A stretch of 5,310 nt of DNA. Origin: Lentisphaeria bacterium. Its GTDB lineage: Bacteria; Verrucomicrobiota; Lentisphaeria; Oligosphaerales; Oligosphaeraceae. Below are positions 4,955 through 5,310 of the stretch, piece by piece. Position numbers and translations under genes: made by a program. The DNA lies in NCBI GenBank assembly GCA_028699735.1, contig JAQVUB010000216.1, positions 1 to 5,310 on the forward strand. The letters are read 5' to 3'. How positions within the stretch are numbered: the stretch's first letter is position 1; every line of letters begins with the position of its first letter. Under the pieces are notes generated by a model. The model had not been told where the DNA came from. It saw nothing but the letters and a program-made list of their open reading frames with translations, and made no database searches.

Positions 4955-5310
4955 GTGAATGAAAAACTGGAGATCCTTGCGCCTGCCGGCGGGCGATTGG
5001 AACTGGAAGCTGCGGTTGCCGCGGGTGCAGATGCAGTCTATTTCGGGTTGAAAAAGCTCAATGCGCGGCAGGGCGCCAGCAATTTTGTACAAGAGGAGCT
5101 CGCTGCAACCGTCGATTTTCTGCATCAACATGGAGTCCGAGCCTACCTGACGCTGAATATCGATCTGGCTCAGCGTGAAATCGGCCTGGCGGCACGCTCA
5201 CTCGAGGCGGCACGCAAGGCACAGGTTGACGCCGTCCTGATCCGGGATGCCGCCCTGCTCGAACTGATCCCCTTTTTCCCGGAACTGGATTTTCACTTCA
5301 GCACGCAGGC
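4955..5310 (+). CDS. U32 family peptidase, N-terminal fragment
   Basis: The frame runs from GTG at 4955 to the window edge, giving 118 complete codons. The N-terminus has the hallmark of U32 proteins: LEILAPAGGRLELEAAV at 5-21, AGADAVYFG at 23-31, LNAR at 35-38, ASNFVQEEL at 41-49, HQHGVRAYLTLN at 57-68 and FHFSTQ at 113-118. Members are annotated as collagenase-like peptidases, but several characterised ones (TrhP and RlhA in E. coli) take part in tRNA or rRNA hydroxylation, so the name should not be read as proof of proteolysis. The subtype depends on the missing C-terminal part. GTG is chosen because an in-frame TAA lies at 4946-4948, no in-frame ATG follows early, and GAGGA at 4939-4943 precedes it with a rather long 11-nt spacing. 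No signal peptide is seen, which fits a cytoplasmic protein. Confidence 0.88.
   Translation, partial: MNEKLEILAPAGGRLELEAAVAAGADAVYFGLKKLNARQGASNFVQEELAATVDFLHQHGVRAYLTLNIDLAQREIGLAARSLEAARKAQVDAVLIRDAALLELIPFFPELDFHFSTQ

Overview
The window reads as ordinary chromosomal DNA of a Gram-negative bacterium. An outer-membrane beta-barrel gene with a signal peptide and a terminal Phe supports this. The mixture of genes (C10/Spi-type secreted protease precursor, M20D amidohydrolase, alginate-export-type porin, xylose-isomerase-like TIM barrel, U32 protease) together with many short intergenic repeats fits the Planctomycetota-Verrucomicrobiota-Lentisphaerota-Kiritimatiellota sphere, possibly an anaerobic polysaccharide degrader. 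That placement is an inference from style, not from a marker gene.

Layout from left to right. (1) Positions 1-326, minus strand: the N-terminal part of a secreted protein with a Spi/C10-type propeptide, cut by the window edge. (2) Positions 327-625: a divergent intergenic stretch holding a 9-bp tandem repeat, a 7-bp tandem repeat, a small hairpin and a possible 7-codon mini-ORF. (3) Positions 626-1915, plus strand: a complete M20D-type amidohydrolase. (4) Positions 1922-2047: a near-perfect 48-bp inverted repeat that fills the gap between two convergent genes. (5) Positions 2048-3406, minus strand: an AlgE-like outer-membrane porin. (6) Positions 3480-4334, minus strand: a sugar phosphate isomerase/epimerase-like TIM barrel, 73 bp upstream of the porin and probably co-transcribed with it. 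(7) Positions 4362-4400: an intrinsic terminator. (8) Positions 4415-4633, minus strand: a 72-residue, very basic protein of unknown function with its own promoter. (9) Positions 4766-4887: a second copy of the palindromic element. (10) Position 4955 to the edge, plus strand: the start of a U32 family peptidase.

The only functional grouping I can argue for is the TIM-barrel/porin pair, which would fit uptake or export of a sugar or oligosaccharide and its cytoplasmic conversion. The other genes look like independent units. The most interesting signal is the pair of palindromic intergenic elements. They share their outer ends, differ inside, and each keeps its own two arms complementary, which points to a structured, dispersed repeat family. 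I see no phage, CRISPR, tRNA or rRNA, and no clear evidence of a wholly new system.
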